Assembly: GCF_020382885.2 (NCBI RefSeq)
Contig: NC_058497.1
Span: forward strand, 16,980,330 to 17,044,329
Direction of reading: 5' to 3'
From: Scatophagus argus
Taxonomy: Eukaryota; Chordata; Actinopteri; Scatophagidae
Length of the DNA stretch: 64,000 nt
Position 1 is the first letter of the stretch, and each line of letters starts with the position of its first letter. This document shows positions 14,861-24,842 of this stretch, one piece after another. Made by a program: the position numbers and the translations under genes. The notes under the pieces were generated by a model that searched no databases, was not told where the DNA came from, and saw nothing but the letters and a program-made list of their open reading frames with translations.

Positions 14861-17711
14861 TATCAATCCGATCTCGGAGGATTTGATTGCAGCTTGGTGA
14901 TGCGGCGAGAGATCTGCATGCAGACTATTGGCTGTTTAGCCGCAGCTCGACTTGTCGATCAGCCAGGGGAAATGTCCAATCAGGCGAAGAGCTGTGCCAG
15001 TGGACGTGCTCGTTAATCGTAACATCGGAAATCAATTTACATGCGCACTGTGAGGGGGGAGTAATATGGAAGTCAACATTTACTCTTTTGACTGAGTAAA
15101 AAAAAAAAAGTGCCTGTTGGAGATGCAGGTGTTACTGATGTCCTCGTTGGATTACATGATTTCAAATGCTACTTTCTCTTACTGTTATGGCTTTAAACTT
15201 CTGAGGGAAATAGATGCATTCGTGTAATTTTTCCCAGACATTTAAATCGTGTTTGAATTGAGAGGAGAGCAACAAAAGAACGAGGCCGAATGAAAAAGAC
15301 ACTCAGGTTTGGAGGCGTAAATTGACAATGAATCAAAATGAAAAACTTTTATAGTCTAATAACCGCAGTGAGAAAGCAGTTTCATGCTGATCAGATAACA
15401 GCGAGTACGGGCCTGTGCATTCACACAGGCTGCTGTGGCTACACAGCCATCAATAAAAGGCTTAAGAAGCAGGTATAAACTGACCTGTGAGGTACGAATA
15501 AGGAATAGCAACACCAAGGAGGCTTGAATAATGCACACATGCACAGATGTGAGGCTAATTTCATATCAGTGAATAAGCAGTTCATCAAATATAGAGACCA
15601 ATTTTTCAAAGTCATGCACAGGTTTTATACAGTAGGTGTGACCCAAAAGAAATGGTTCCCCCAGAAGACATGTTTGAAAGCACACAGGCTAAGATTATAA
15701 ATTTATCTTTTGAACTCATTACCATTCATGGTCGGGAAATTCAACAAATGGTGAAAAATACACATCGCAAGTTCTAACAGCTTAAAGTTATGTTTTAAAA
15801 GTGCTTGTTTTGTCCAACCAACAGCCCATAACCTGAAGGTCGACAATTTACAGTAATGTAAAACCAGAAGAAAAGCATCAAGTTCCTCACATCTGAGAAG
15901 CTTGATAAATGATAAATCTAACTTATTATTGAAATCAAAGATTAATTTTCTGTTGATTTCGGCTGATAAACAACTTCAGCATGAATACATACAGAACACA
16001 TAAAAGTCTTCAAACGTGCTCTGAGCCAGTGACACTACGGTGATGAATGCTGACAGATTGGAACGAAGGTGTCTGGGATGCACAAGGAGGGAGGCGAGAG
16101 ACTATCAATAAGATGGAAAAGGAGGCCATTCATTCGTTCGTTCATTCCGTATTGGGAAATGAGAAAAAGGAAGAAGAGTAGAAATACATCCCAGGAAGTG
16201 TGGAAGTGGGTGGGATATGACGAGCGGAGATGAAGGAAGTGTGAAAATGACCATACACTCTGTCAAAATGCCAAACAGAGTGTTCGGGACTTTCCCCACG
16301 ATACTATTAACCGAAAGGGAGCTGCTCTGGTTAACATATGGTGAGGAAGTGACAGTGTGCACCCATCCACACACACACACACACACATCATCAGGCAAGG
16401 AGCTTCTTTCAGCGATCAAAGGCTAAGCTCACTAATTTAGACCAAACCAGCCTTCCAAGACGTGGTAATGGGATAGGATAGAAATAACCATAAAACTGAT
16501 AGGAATGTGAGTGAATGATGTGTGTGTGTGTGTGTGTGTGTATAGGCGTTGTGTGTCCATCCATGCATGTAGTTTTGTGTACGTTTTGGAGAAGTTATGA
16601 TAGATTTTAATTTTTTCTGAGCACATCTCACTGTTTCTGTGCCACTGAACCTGAGCATACATATACACACACACACACAGAGGACACACATACGCACGTC
16701 TTCGTCATGTGACCGTAGCAAAAGAAGAGACACCTGTCTGTCACTGTGCGAGCTCTTCTCGCCATGCGCAGGTTATTATGACTCAATCGCAGAGCGTTTG
16801 AGTGAGACGCCGCAAAGAGCACTCGGCACAGCTCTGTCCTACTGCAGAGAGGGGGGTGTGTGTGTGGGGGGTGTGGGGGTGGGGGGGTGAGGGGGCCATA
16901 ATGCACTTCTGAAATATGACACCCCTCCCTGGCACCGCTCTCCCACTGTGTACATCCCTCCATATATTACAGCACGCCTGTGTCTATCTCTGACTGAAGC
17001 CAGCTCATCTTACCATGCAGGGTCTGAATGACACTCGACTATGCTGGATTACAACACAAGTTCATTAAATGGGGTGGCACTCTGGGATGTTTTCTCTGCA
17101 TGTTCATTCAATTAGGAGCAACAAGGGGCTTCATGCATGATATTGATGAATGATTTCAAGATTCAAACTGCAAGTGCTGTGTCAACAGTGTCACCTGTGC
17201 TGTGTATTTCATGCTTAACCCCATTAAACATGATTCCCCCCTCTCTCCCCGCTTTGGCATACTGTTTAAATAAGCTCTGTGTAACATGGTTAACAACACG
17301 GGCCCGTGGCCGTAAAATCCAGCTGTCCCATTGATTATGGGGTAATAGCTGGATAGATTAATGTGTTTCTCGGGGGGGTTCACGCCTCAACAATGAATCG
17401 GAATGACTCACGCAGGCACAGCAAGTGGAGCAGCCTCCATATTCAATAACTTGCATTTCCATCCTCGCTCATATTTCACACGCCAATTACTGGTTAGTCC
17501 TTCGCCAAGCTGCTTCGCGTCCTCCTTGGCAGTCTCATATGAGCCTCCTCTGACATGGCGTCTCGCAGAGTTAAGCTGGATCAATTTGGAAATGTCATTT
17601 TTTGGAATGCGATAATGAAATTCAGCTGTCAGGTGATGCAGCGGAAAGGGATTGGAACAAATCTGCAATCAAAATGATAAAGTTTAGGGGAACATGCAAT
17701 GAGTATGTGAA

Positions 17712-17743
<32 letters not shown>

Positions 17744-19066
17744 CACACTGGGGAGGTTGCACCATCATAATATATTGCAGAGTGAATCGAAAGCTGTGAT
17801 GGAACAGTGCTTTCAGAGCTCATGCGCTCAATATCCCCAGCTGCCGATAATGTGCAACACTACATCACTGGCATTAAATATTCAGAAGCTCAATACAACC
17901 AGGTGAATTTGTGCACCTACACTCACCCAGGCACACACAGGAAACATCATTCTGTTAAAGATGATTCCAGCAAATCTGATTTAGACTTTGAAGTACAAGA
18001 ACCGCTCTGCTCAAGCCAACTGTCCGAGTTTGAAAAGCATATATCATCCCCATTCATGAGCTCTGGTCTCAAACTTGAGGGGGGGGACATGAGGTGCACG
18101 CCACCTCAGTCAGCTGAGCAGTTCAGGCTATGCCCTATCACTATTCCCTGCAGATAACGAAGTCATTTAAAGCGGGTGCTGCGATATGTAGCTTTAATGA
18201 GACCTTTTCGGCTGCTGCCATGACAAAAATCTTTAAGTGGCATCAAGCCAATGTGAAAAAGAAGTTTCCTCAACCATACTGAATTCAGTCATCTGTGCAG
18301 TTTGATGTGAAGTAGTTTTGTAGTGGCGGTACAGTAGATTTCACTGTCCATGGTGCTGATACTTCTCCAGCTGCAAAACCACTGGGTAGCAGTTGCCTCA
18401 GCGTTGTCAAACTGCAGAAAATATCACTTTCACTATCACTTCTTTAAATTTAATGTTTATATGGTCTATGGTCTAAAATTTCCCCTTTTCTTTGCTTCTC
18501 AGCAGCAACAATTTAGTGCTTCTAAAAAGGTCAGAAAGTGAATTACATCATTGCTGAAATGTCCCCTCACCAACAGAGGAGATGCCACTCATCCATCAGC
18601 AGCATTTTCCCAGAGAGGCAGAATAGTAAATACAAACCAGTTTAGAGTAAAGACCTCTACTTAACCGCCTATTGCCCTCTCGACTGATTGCATCTTACCT
18701 GGTTATTGATGCACAGCGCAAGGTGTTTCCTCTCCCGAGCCACAGCCACACTGCCGCTGCGTAGCCTCGCCTCCTCTCCCTGATGATACATGTTTCTGGA
18801 AGGACACCGCTCAAGTTAAGACACAAAAATAAAACTCTCCTAAATATGCAATAGGCTATAAGCCCTCAGCGCGCGAACAGCCTGTGCTCATCTCCGTGCA
18901 GCTGCAGAGTGTGCCGTTATGCAGGATTTTCTAACTCATCAGAGCATGTCGAAGCAGCCCGTGCTTGAGCTTTTCATTCATCCTAAATAAACACTGTTGC
19001 CATGCATGTATGAGCAAGATCGGTGGACGGATGTGACACTAACCTGTACGTGCTGTTCCTCAGCAT
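1623..19066 (-). CDS. Unidentified small IQ-motif protein, multi-exon
   Basis: I could not name this gene. Five exons join with matching GT-AG sites and phases: 19044-19066 (ATG at 19066), 18699-18795, 12246-12313, 11443-11529 and 9995-10181. A candidate last exon, 1623-1679, follows a good acceptor and ends in TGA. The predicted product is about 172 aa, hydrophilic, with no signal peptide or membrane segment. It starts MLRNSTYR, has an acidic stretch (SEEEDD, about residues 69-74), then an IQ motif at about 108-118 (IQRAWRASTSR, pattern IQxxxR-A-xxxR), which in known proteins binds calmodulin or EF-hand light chains. The tail is Ser/Arg-rich (SMPSRRRSHTEN). The human gene next to MFSD1 in the same orientation is IQCJ-SCHIP1, whose IQ region shares IQRAWR; I saw no other similarity, so orthology is only a guess. 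If the 9995 donor is skipped, the exon reads to a stop at 9926. The first four junctions are well supported; the last exon is weaker. Confidence 0.5.
4019..4097 (+). repeat. GAA-rich polypurine tract
   Basis: Almost pure A/G for about 78 bases on the plus strand, mainly GAA/GAG units, shortly after a T run. The open frames over it (EEEEDRDEDEEE-like) are low-complexity artefacts. Confidence 0.85.
4648..4880 (-). mobile_element. Tc1/mariner-type transposon relic (one end)
   Basis: It begins at a TA dinucleotide with a terminal-inverted-repeat-like sequence (cactatatggacaaa) and runs inward into sequence that, on the minus strand, corresponds to the C-terminal part of a Tc1 transposase (relic of the LPRRVEA-type segment). 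It is broken by stops and truncated near 4880. It shares its layout with the copy at 7141-7636. Confidence 0.75.
7141..7636 (-). mobile_element. Internally deleted Tc1 element with both ends
   Basis: About 496 bp. The left end (cactatatagacaaacg) and the right end (ttttgtctatatggtg) are degenerate inverted repeats; TA follows the right end at 7637-7638. The minus strand encodes broken transposase fragments: RLPRRVEAVIS (in 7078-7338), a DELN/WDEL-like region, and an LDWP/SPDLNP-like region in other frames. The N-terminal DNA-binding half and the first catalytic Asp region are missing, so it cannot be autonomous. Confidence 0.8.
9995..10181 (-). CDS. IQ-motif exon of the unidentified gene
   Basis: This 187-base exon carries the only recognisable motif of the gene. 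The acceptor (ctgttcag) leaves one base to finish the split valine codon of the previous exon, and 62 codons follow without a stop to the donor CCG|gtaagc. An acceptor five bases further in (at ctcag) would give an immediate stop, so the upstream one is preferred. The IQ segment is followed by a Gln/Ser/Glu-rich hydrophilic stretch. Reading past the donor stays open for 22 codons to a stop at 9926, so an alternative terminal form is possible. Confidence 0.55.
10244..10269. repeat. Short perfect inverted repeat
   Basis: Arms atataacattgt (10244-10255) and acaatgttatat (10258-10269) are perfect complements with a two-base loop, so a 12-bp cruciform or hairpin is possible. It lies about 60 bases upstream (in gene direction) of the IQ exon acceptor. 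Confidence 0.85.
10952..10973. repeat. Uninterrupted poly-C tract (22 C)
   Basis: Twenty-two cytosines in a row within an intron, followed by more C-rich sequence. The minus strand is G22, able to form G-quadruplexes. The length in the assembly may be unreliable. Confidence 0.9.
11443..11529 (-). CDS. Fourth coding exon of the unidentified gene
   Basis: The 87 bases lie between acceptor ttattatgacag and donor ATTGT|gtgagt. It finishes the Arg codon from 12246-12313 and leaves GT to start the Val completed at 10181. It reads an acidic segment, RSEEEDDNSPHRREQQQ, then YLEIKAI. Highly charged, no known domain. Confidence 0.55.
12246..12313 (-). CDS. Third coding exon of the unidentified gene
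   Basis: It lies between a pyrimidine-rich acceptor (ttctctgtgcag) and donor GAGAG|gtaaga. The 68 bases give 22 codons plus two, reading EEVKRYHRYCNHSGGQAVPK and on to a split Arg codon that is completed correctly by the exon at 11443-11529. The same phase agreement on both sides supports a true coding exon rather than a chance ORF. Confidence 0.55.
12977..13339 (+). mobile_element. tRNA-derived SINE, copy 1
   Basis: An about 360-bp SINE with a tRNA-like head. An A-box-like region sits near gtgcagtagttagcactg and a B box (ggttcgaatcc) at 13034-13044. The body is common in fish genomes and the tail is (ATGG)n. It is flanked by an 11-bp direct repeat, atgagtaataa, at 12966-12976 and 13340-13350, a target-site duplication showing retroposition. 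Closely similar to copy 2 at 56011. Confidence 0.85.
14629..14678. repeat. (AC)n microsatellite
   Basis: About 50 bases of uninterrupted AC dinucleotide in an intron. A second tract of similar size starts about 130 bp downstream. Confidence 0.95.
14806..14856. repeat. (CA)n microsatellite
   Basis: About 50 bases of CA repeat, same strand phase as the tract at 14629. An apparent ORF spanning both tracts (CVCVCV-type product) is an artefact. Confidence 0.95.
14880..15070. other. Candidate conserved non-coding element
   Basis: This intronic block has balanced composition and few repeats, unlike its microsatellite surroundings, and contains TAAT and CCAAT-type words (taatcg, ccaatc). It has no convincing coding frame. 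The call rests only on composition. Confidence 0.2.
16519..16541. repeat. (GT)n microsatellite
   Basis: About 23 bases of GT within the intron; shorter CA runs occur nearby at about 16369-16387 and 16664-16679. Confidence 0.9.
17230..17620. other. Candidate conserved non-coding element
   Basis: About 390 bases of low-repeat sequence in the intron, with several homeodomain-type TAAT/ATTA words, a TGATTATGG word and a TGACTCA (AP-1-like) word at about 17404. No convincing coding frame. Inferred from composition only. Confidence 0.2.
17717..17743. repeat. (GT)n microsatellite
   Basis: An uninterrupted GT run of about 27 bases in the second intron of the IQ gene. Confidence 0.9.
18699..18795 (-). 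CDS. Second coding exon of the unidentified gene
   Basis: The 97 bases lie between acceptor ccttccag and donor AACCAG|gtaaga. It supplies one base to the Arg codon begun in the first exon and then 32 codons, including MYHQGEEARLRSGSVAVARE and KHLALCINNQ. A predicted helical, charged segment; no known motif. Confidence 0.55.
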
Positions 19067-19209
19067 GATGATCTCTCTCTCTCTCTCTCTCTCTCTGTCT
19101 CGGCGGTCAGACAGAGATGAAGTGAACAGTTAGAGCCGGGAGCAGCCGGAGAGACACCAGACTTGGGAAAATTCTCGCAGCCAATGAGATGCCGACCGTG
19201 TGCGCGGTT

Positions 19210-19250
<41 letters not shown>

Positions 19251-19673
19251 CTCCCATTGCGCGTGTGTTGACTGTGTCATTTAACTTGGCAATCGGATTT
19301 AATAATATCATTAATTATTCTGCACACATTTCTCCGTGGGCAAGGATAATCGCATAGCTGCCACAGTATCTCGGCCCATTATGCCGGGCTTTTGAAAAGC
19401 TTCACGGTGTGATAATCTGTTTGCTCACATCTCAGATATGACGTTATAATGGTTTCCATCACACAGATGTGGGCTGGGAACAGGAGGGACGCACAAATTG
19501 AGCAAACAACTGCATTTGGTGTTGTTTTTTTTTTAAAAAAAACAAAGTACACGTCACCCTTACAGAGCAGTTAGGTGAGCAGCAGACAGGTGAGGTGTGA
19601 GGAGAGCTGACTGAACTGAAGTTAGTTACGTGTTAGGCCTTCAATTATTAAACCACGTGAACTCATCTTTTGA
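19067..19673. promoter_or_regulatory. Divergent promoter region, IQ gene and P2Y receptor
   Basis: The start codon of the minus-strand IQ gene (19066) and that of the plus-strand P2Y receptor (19674) are 607 bp apart and point away from each other. The interval is moderately CpG-rich near the IQ side and holds a (CT)n tract (19072-19096) and an (AT)n tract (19213-19247). On the minus strand the (GA)n tract falls in the predicted 5' UTR. No canonical TATA box was assigned. Confidence 0.4.
19213..19247. repeat. (AT)n microsatellite
   Basis: About 35 bases of AT dinucleotide in the middle of the shared intergenic region, likely to be length-polymorphic. Confidence 0.95.
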
Positions 19674-20666
19674 ATGGAGAACTTCAAAATTTGTCCGGTG
19701 TCCGACTACTACCAGAGGATCCTCCTGCCAGTGTCCTACAGCCTTGAGTTTCTGCTGGGTTTGATCTTAAACGGCGCCCTGCTGTGGTGCGTCTGCTGCC
19801 GGACGCGTCGCCGGAGCGGCACGGTCACCTACATGACCAACCTCGCCATAGCGGATCTCTTCTACGTGCTGGCCATGCCGCCTCTCATTATCAGCAATGC
19901 CATGGGGGGCCTGTGGCCCTTCGGCAACATCATCTGCAAAATCGTGCGGTTCTTCTTTTTTGTGAACCTGCACTGCAGCATGATGCTTCTCGCCTGCGTC
20001 AGCGTGCACCGTCTCCTCGGAGTGTGCTTCCCCATCGCCGCTGTGCGCCTCAGGACTAAAAAACTCGCCCTTTTCGCGTCAGTCTCGGCTTGGATTCTGA
20101 CCACGGTGGAGATCTTACCGACGCTGGCGTTTGCGCACACGGGTGTGATCAACAACATGACTGTATGCTTTGAAATGACTAACCCGAGTCAATTTAAAGT
20201 TTACTTCCCGTACGGGTTGTTTTTAGCCATAGTGGGTTTTATGGTCCCGTTCCTTGTCGTCATCACCTGCTACTGCTCCATGATGAAGGCGCTTTATTGT
20301 AGGGCTGCGGACGCCATATCTACTGCCAGGTCAGGTCGTATGCGCAACAAGTCCCTGCGGACCCTCCTAACCGTGTGTCTCGTGTTCGTGGTGTGCTTTG
20401 GGCCCTATCACGTCGCTCGGACCTTCTACTTGTTCGTGAGGGCCTACATGCCCGAAGACTGTGGACTTGTGAACATAGCTATGATCTCATACAAGGTCTG
20501 GAAGCCAGTAGTCAGTATTCAGTGCTGCGCAAATCCTCTCCTGTACTTCTGGGGGTCTGGTCGGGAGCATCAGAAGCTCTGGGCCTGGCTGTCAAGGAGG
20601 AACAAGAGGGTGCAGCCCAACGTGTGTCTGGTGGACGTAGGTAGCACAAACAGGTCCGGATGGTAG
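19674..20666 (+). CDS. P2Y-type nucleotide receptor (P2Y2/4/6-like group)
   Basis: A single-exon class A GPCR of 330 aa, a typical P2Y length, predicted at the plasma membrane to sense extracellular nucleotides. Seven hydrophobic segments lie at about 17-40, 53-75, 90-112, 132-152, 178-202, 230-252 and 270-293. Family marks: disulphide pair C88-C165, a second N-terminus/ECL3 pair C7-C263, the TM6 H-x-x-R nucleotide signature H246-V-A-R249, an N-glycosylation site N161-M-T, and an ECL2 TVC motif like P2Y6. Oddities: the DRY position is HRL (112-114), close to the HRC/HRY of P2Y2/4, and TM7 has NPLLY (287-291) instead of the usual P2Y DPxxY. The ATG at 19674 is right because it gives a normal short N-terminus. 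It is divergent from the IQ gene and not adjacent to the P2Y12-type cluster. Which subtype it is (P2Y2, 4, 6 or a fish-specific form) I cannot fix by eye. Confidence 0.85.
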   Translation: MENFKICPVSDYYQRILLPVSYSLEFLLGLILNGALLWCVCCRTRRRSGTVTYMTNLAIADLFYVLAMPPLIISNAMGGLWPFGNIICKIVRFFFFVNLHCSMMLLACVSVHRLLGVCFPIAAVRLRTKKLALFASVSAWILTTVEILPTLAFAHTGVINNMTVCFEMTNPSQFKVYFPYGLFLAIVGFMVPFLVVITCYCSMMKALYCRAADAISTARSGRMRNKSLRTLLTVCLVFVVCFGPYHVARTFYLFVRAYMPEDCGLVNIAMISYKVWKPVVSIQCCANPLLYFWGSGREHQKLWAWLSRRNKRVQPNVCLVDVGSTNRSGW

Positions 20667-23600
20667 TGAACATCCATCAGATTGACTTTAATCACGGCTC
20701 AGCTGGCAGCAATAACACACAGACTGTGCCAACACTGCCTACAAGCTGTTTAATAACTCGTTTTTATTATTTAAAATATACGAATGTTTGACAGCGTTCA
20801 ACAGGTCACAGAAGTTACTAACTTGAGAGGCTTTTGGAACATTACGACTTATTGTTTCACAAACTATACGACCTGAAGGATCAGCAGAAGTAAGGAAATA
20901 ACTAATACTGCAAATACTGAGCCTGTAAAGGCGTATTAATAATACCCCGACCGGTCTTATAGCTTATTAAAACTTATAATATTCTGACCGGAGGTGACAT
21001 TAAACATTTGAGGGAAGTGGCGCCCTCTGTCGTTTGCAGAGGGTTTAGTGTCTAAAACAGCATCAAGGCACCATGGAGCTTCAGTCCAGTTTTACACAAA
21101 TCTACCAGAAAACAAAAAATTCTGTCATGTGGTGTCCATAAAAAAAAACGACACCCCAAATGTGGGGCAAATAGCTGAAGACAAATCCAAAATTACTCCC
21201 TCTGGTGATTAAAGTCAGAACCGATACCTGTTTAAATAGATTTAAAACAGAAAAGTGCAACGACATCTTGTTCGAAAAGGGGACACTTTGTAAGCAGCCT
21301 CTTCTTTTTAGTGCATACAGTACTTGTCTGAAGCTGCGGTGTCAGAGGAGCAGAGAGCTGAATGAAGGGCATCATTTCAGAATACTCCTGTGGGCAAGTG
21401 ATGACAGATGGGTAGAGCAGTGGTCTGGGAGCTGGGAGGAGAAGAAAGATTAAGGGAAGGGATGAAAAAAGACAACAGCTGAAATGGAAGAGAGGCTTGT
21501 GTTTAATTATACAGTGCAGCACTAAAACCAGCCCTCTTGGCCTTCTTTGAAGAAAAAAAGAATGTACAGCAGTGTCAAGATTAGAAGCCGGATGAATTAA
21601 TAAATTTATTTCTGCTTGAACTTTGTCTAATCTCATCCATGTGTGTGTTTGTGTGTGTACCTGTGCGCCCAGTCTGGAAAGGTACCGGTTGCGTAAGCCA
21701 AATGCAGACATGGGTGCTAGTCGAGCAAAGTGACCCTCTGTCGGCTTACCGGGTGGTCGTTTAATCCTGGAAGGAATAATAATGTCGCCATCTTTAAACA
21801 GCTCAACAGCAAACATCAACACGAGCTCAATTATGTTAAAATTACCAAGAGGATTAATCACCTGCATCCTGTCGCTAAAGGCTGAAAAAACAACTTAATG
21901 CTGGTGTAGTGCAGGAAAAAAACTGTACAATAACAGGAAAACTCAAATGCTTTTAAACAAAAATGTGTTTAATTCATTGTTGCTCCATGAACAATCCCAT
22001 ATCAAATGCTGATTTGGTTCTACAAGAAGAGATTATTTTAAGCGACTTTCCTCCCAAAGTCCATCATCTTTGATTGTACTTTCGATCTTCTGCAATTTCT
22101 CAGTTATACAGTTCATTAGTACACAGTTTACACTCGCTTAAGATGCACTGCTGTCACAACACCATGGTGCAAATGAGCGCCGGGTAAGGAGAGCTGCATG
22201 TTCCTGTCTGTATGACACAGTGGTCATTTTAATGTGCAAATCACAACACGTAAACTTCAATTCTACTGTCCTCTTCATGTGTTGGGGCTACGGCCTTAAA
22301 AAGTAACTTAACACTGGACTGAAAAACAGTGTTTTCAAAAACAAACTGTCATTTCAGTTCGTGTACTGACCAACATGTTGTCACTCCCAATCTGCCACAT
22401 ACAGCAGCTAGTAGACAATTAAAAACAAGTCAACTTGGGACTCGACCAGGGTTCGAGTCAACTTGGGATTCGAACTAAAGGGGTGCCTCGGGAAAAGACG
22501 CTGGAAGAGTAAATACAAGGTCATAATCAGAAGTGTAGGGCCACAGACCAGGCTGTTGTATGTGACACGGTAGGAGTGTGAAGTTTAAAACCCCAGAGGA
22601 AAGAAGAAAACAAAACGCTGAGTTACTCTTAACATTTTTGATAAGTTGTTTGCCCAACTGAGGTAGTGAACATTAATCATCCACAGTCTGCAATGACGAC
22701 AACGCAGGGAGGCAAATCTCTTCGCGTGAGTGAAACAGACAGCACGAATACTTTGTCTCCCACATTCAAATGAAGCAAGCAACAGTTTTTTTTGTTTTTA
22801 GCAGTGCTTACAAGTTAATTACCTGAGCTTGACAAAACAGTCTAAAAAAAAAAAAAAAACAGCCCTAAAATTTATATGTGGAACTGATTCTTTAAAAGGT
22901 CACATCAATAAAGCTGTCTTTTTTTAAAAAAAAATCATTGTAGTAATGTATCATTTGAATAGGTAACAGAAAATTAATTTTTATAAACTTCCAAACCCAG
23001 TGGAGAGCGGATAAAGGAATTAAGAAATAAAAGAATTGACCAATAAAGATTTAAACAATGAAGAGCTACGCACTTCTAGAGATTATCCACTATAAAAGTT
23101 CTATGACCCATATAATTAAAATTAACATGAACTTGTCCTGCCCAAGTAGAGTCCAGTCAGGAAGATTTTGGTTGGCAGTAGTGAACGCTGACAAATGATG
23201 TGTGCATCAATGAAATGCTGCATCGACTGCAGCGAGACAAGTAACAAAATCATCCTGAAAATATTTTGTATAAAATAAACATAAAAAAAGACCCACAAAG
23301 TTACCCCTATATACATATAAAACAAGTGAATTAATATAGGAATCCTATAGTGTGAGCTCCATTAGCACGTAATAAAAATCAAGCATTATTTTTTTTTCAT
23401 ACAGGCACCTTTTCAAAGGGATAAGAATCTCAACTTTTGCTGAACATTTAAAATGGTTCAAACATTTTCCAAAAATCTTCTCTTCCTTCTGTAACTTGCG
23501 AAATTTCACGCAGAAGTTTCTCTCACGTACACACACACGAGTCAGTTTAGAGGGATGAAGTCAGTGTGAGAAGTGAGAAAAGAGTCCAAACAGAGGTGTG

Positions 23601-24842
23601 CCCCGTGTCCCTGATAGGGACATAATACATTACTAACACAGGGATGGTTATGTAATAGGCAGGTCCAGACAGTCAGTTCTGGTGGGAAGAGCCACAGATG
23701 ACAGCACTGGGCGAAGTCAGTAGTGCAGTCCCGCCCCATGGCAGTTGACTGACAGCTCTTGGGGTGGACAGTGCAGCCTGCTGGCTCTGAAGCCCAGGAC
23801 TATGTGTGTTCCCTCCTCATCATTACCACCATCATCATCATCTGGAAAATATCAGTTACAGCACGCACCACAGAGTATTAGTCTGTATTTTCACATGTCA
23901 TAACCCACATACAACACTGAGATTTCTCAGCATAGATATACAAAGAGACAGACAGACAGAAACAGATGCAACCTCAGCACTTGATGTGACCACTTTCATG
24001 CCAAGAATGAGAACAGGAAGTCACAGCCACTAAAAAAACGTGGTTTTATTTATTTATTTATTTTTTTTTGAAAAACAAAGTAAAGCAACCACACATGGCA
24101 TGCACTGACATGTGTCAGTCTTGCTTCATTAACTTTCTGTGTCTCTTTCTGTCATATCTCTGGTAAATGTGGTCTAGTTAGGCTCAAATGGCTTATTTGG
24201 AAAAAAAAAAAAAACCTTTTGCATAAGCGCAAGTATGCAAAGCCTTTATGCAAAGCACAATGAAACACAGCACAGCTAGCTTGCAGTCAATTTTATTTTT
24301 ATCTGCAGGTCCATGCAGCACTGATAACACAAAGTAGGCGAGTAAAACTGTCCGAAGATGACTTCACTTTTTGCCCATATTACCTTCCAAACTATGAAAA
24401 CTGTAGCTACACAGTAAAATGAGGCATGATTTTGCAACGTTGCATGCAAGTCATGTGGTCAGAGTGTAGAACATAAGAGCAAAGAACAAATCCATAAAAA
24501 GCAATTAGGTGTCTCTCAAAGTACTCTGACAGTCACCTAATGAGTAAAACATCACTGCTGACTGTTATTCTCACACTGAAACCTGCAACCAGTCTGTTAA
24601 ATAATTTTTCTTTATCTTAGCGGACAGTCAAACTTCAACGGAAAAGTAAATATACCAATTTTAAGGTTCAGCTGAGGACTGGGAATTAGTACAAGAGCTC
24701 TTACAAGTGTTCCCATCGAAAATATGACTGCTGTACTTGATTATATGAGTGGGTTGTTAATTATGTTTCTGAGATGCTTGTCGAACTGTTGGGTAAGTGG
24801 GCGGAAAAGCGGTGATGGAGGGTGAAAGAGGGTCAAAGCTAC
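20667..24842. other. Intergenic region, P2Y receptor to MFSD1
   Basis: Holds the 3' UTR of the P2Y gene (possible ATTAAA at 20966-20971) and the 3' side of MFSD1, where a run of AATAAA words on the minus strand (about 24045-24065) could act in polyadenylation. One candidate minus-strand exon lies at 21661-21882. A-rich runs and a (GACA)n-like word occur near 23950. No other gene recognised. Confidence 0.4.
21661..21882 (-). CDS. Possible orphan exon of unknown gene
   Basis: On the minus strand an acceptor (gttgttttttcag) is followed by about 73 open codons up to a donor (GCACAG|gtacac). The reading includes MQVINPLGNFNIIELVLMFA and, after an internal acceptor-like site near 21768, APMSAFGLRNRYLSRLGAQ. 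The frame continues open to 21232, but that part is a pyrimidine-rich translation artefact. I found no partner exon and know no family with this sequence. It may be chance. Confidence 0.2.

Noticed and set aside
19767-20158. ORFs on the minus strand and other frames over the P2Y receptor
   Set aside because: Shadows of a GC-rich real coding region.
23542-23840. Minus-strand exon-like frame after an acceptor (ttttccag) near 23841, starting with an Asp run
   Set aside because: The Asp run is a (GAT)n repeat and the rest matches nothing known. It may be a 3' UTR exon of MFSD1, but joined in phase it stops at once.
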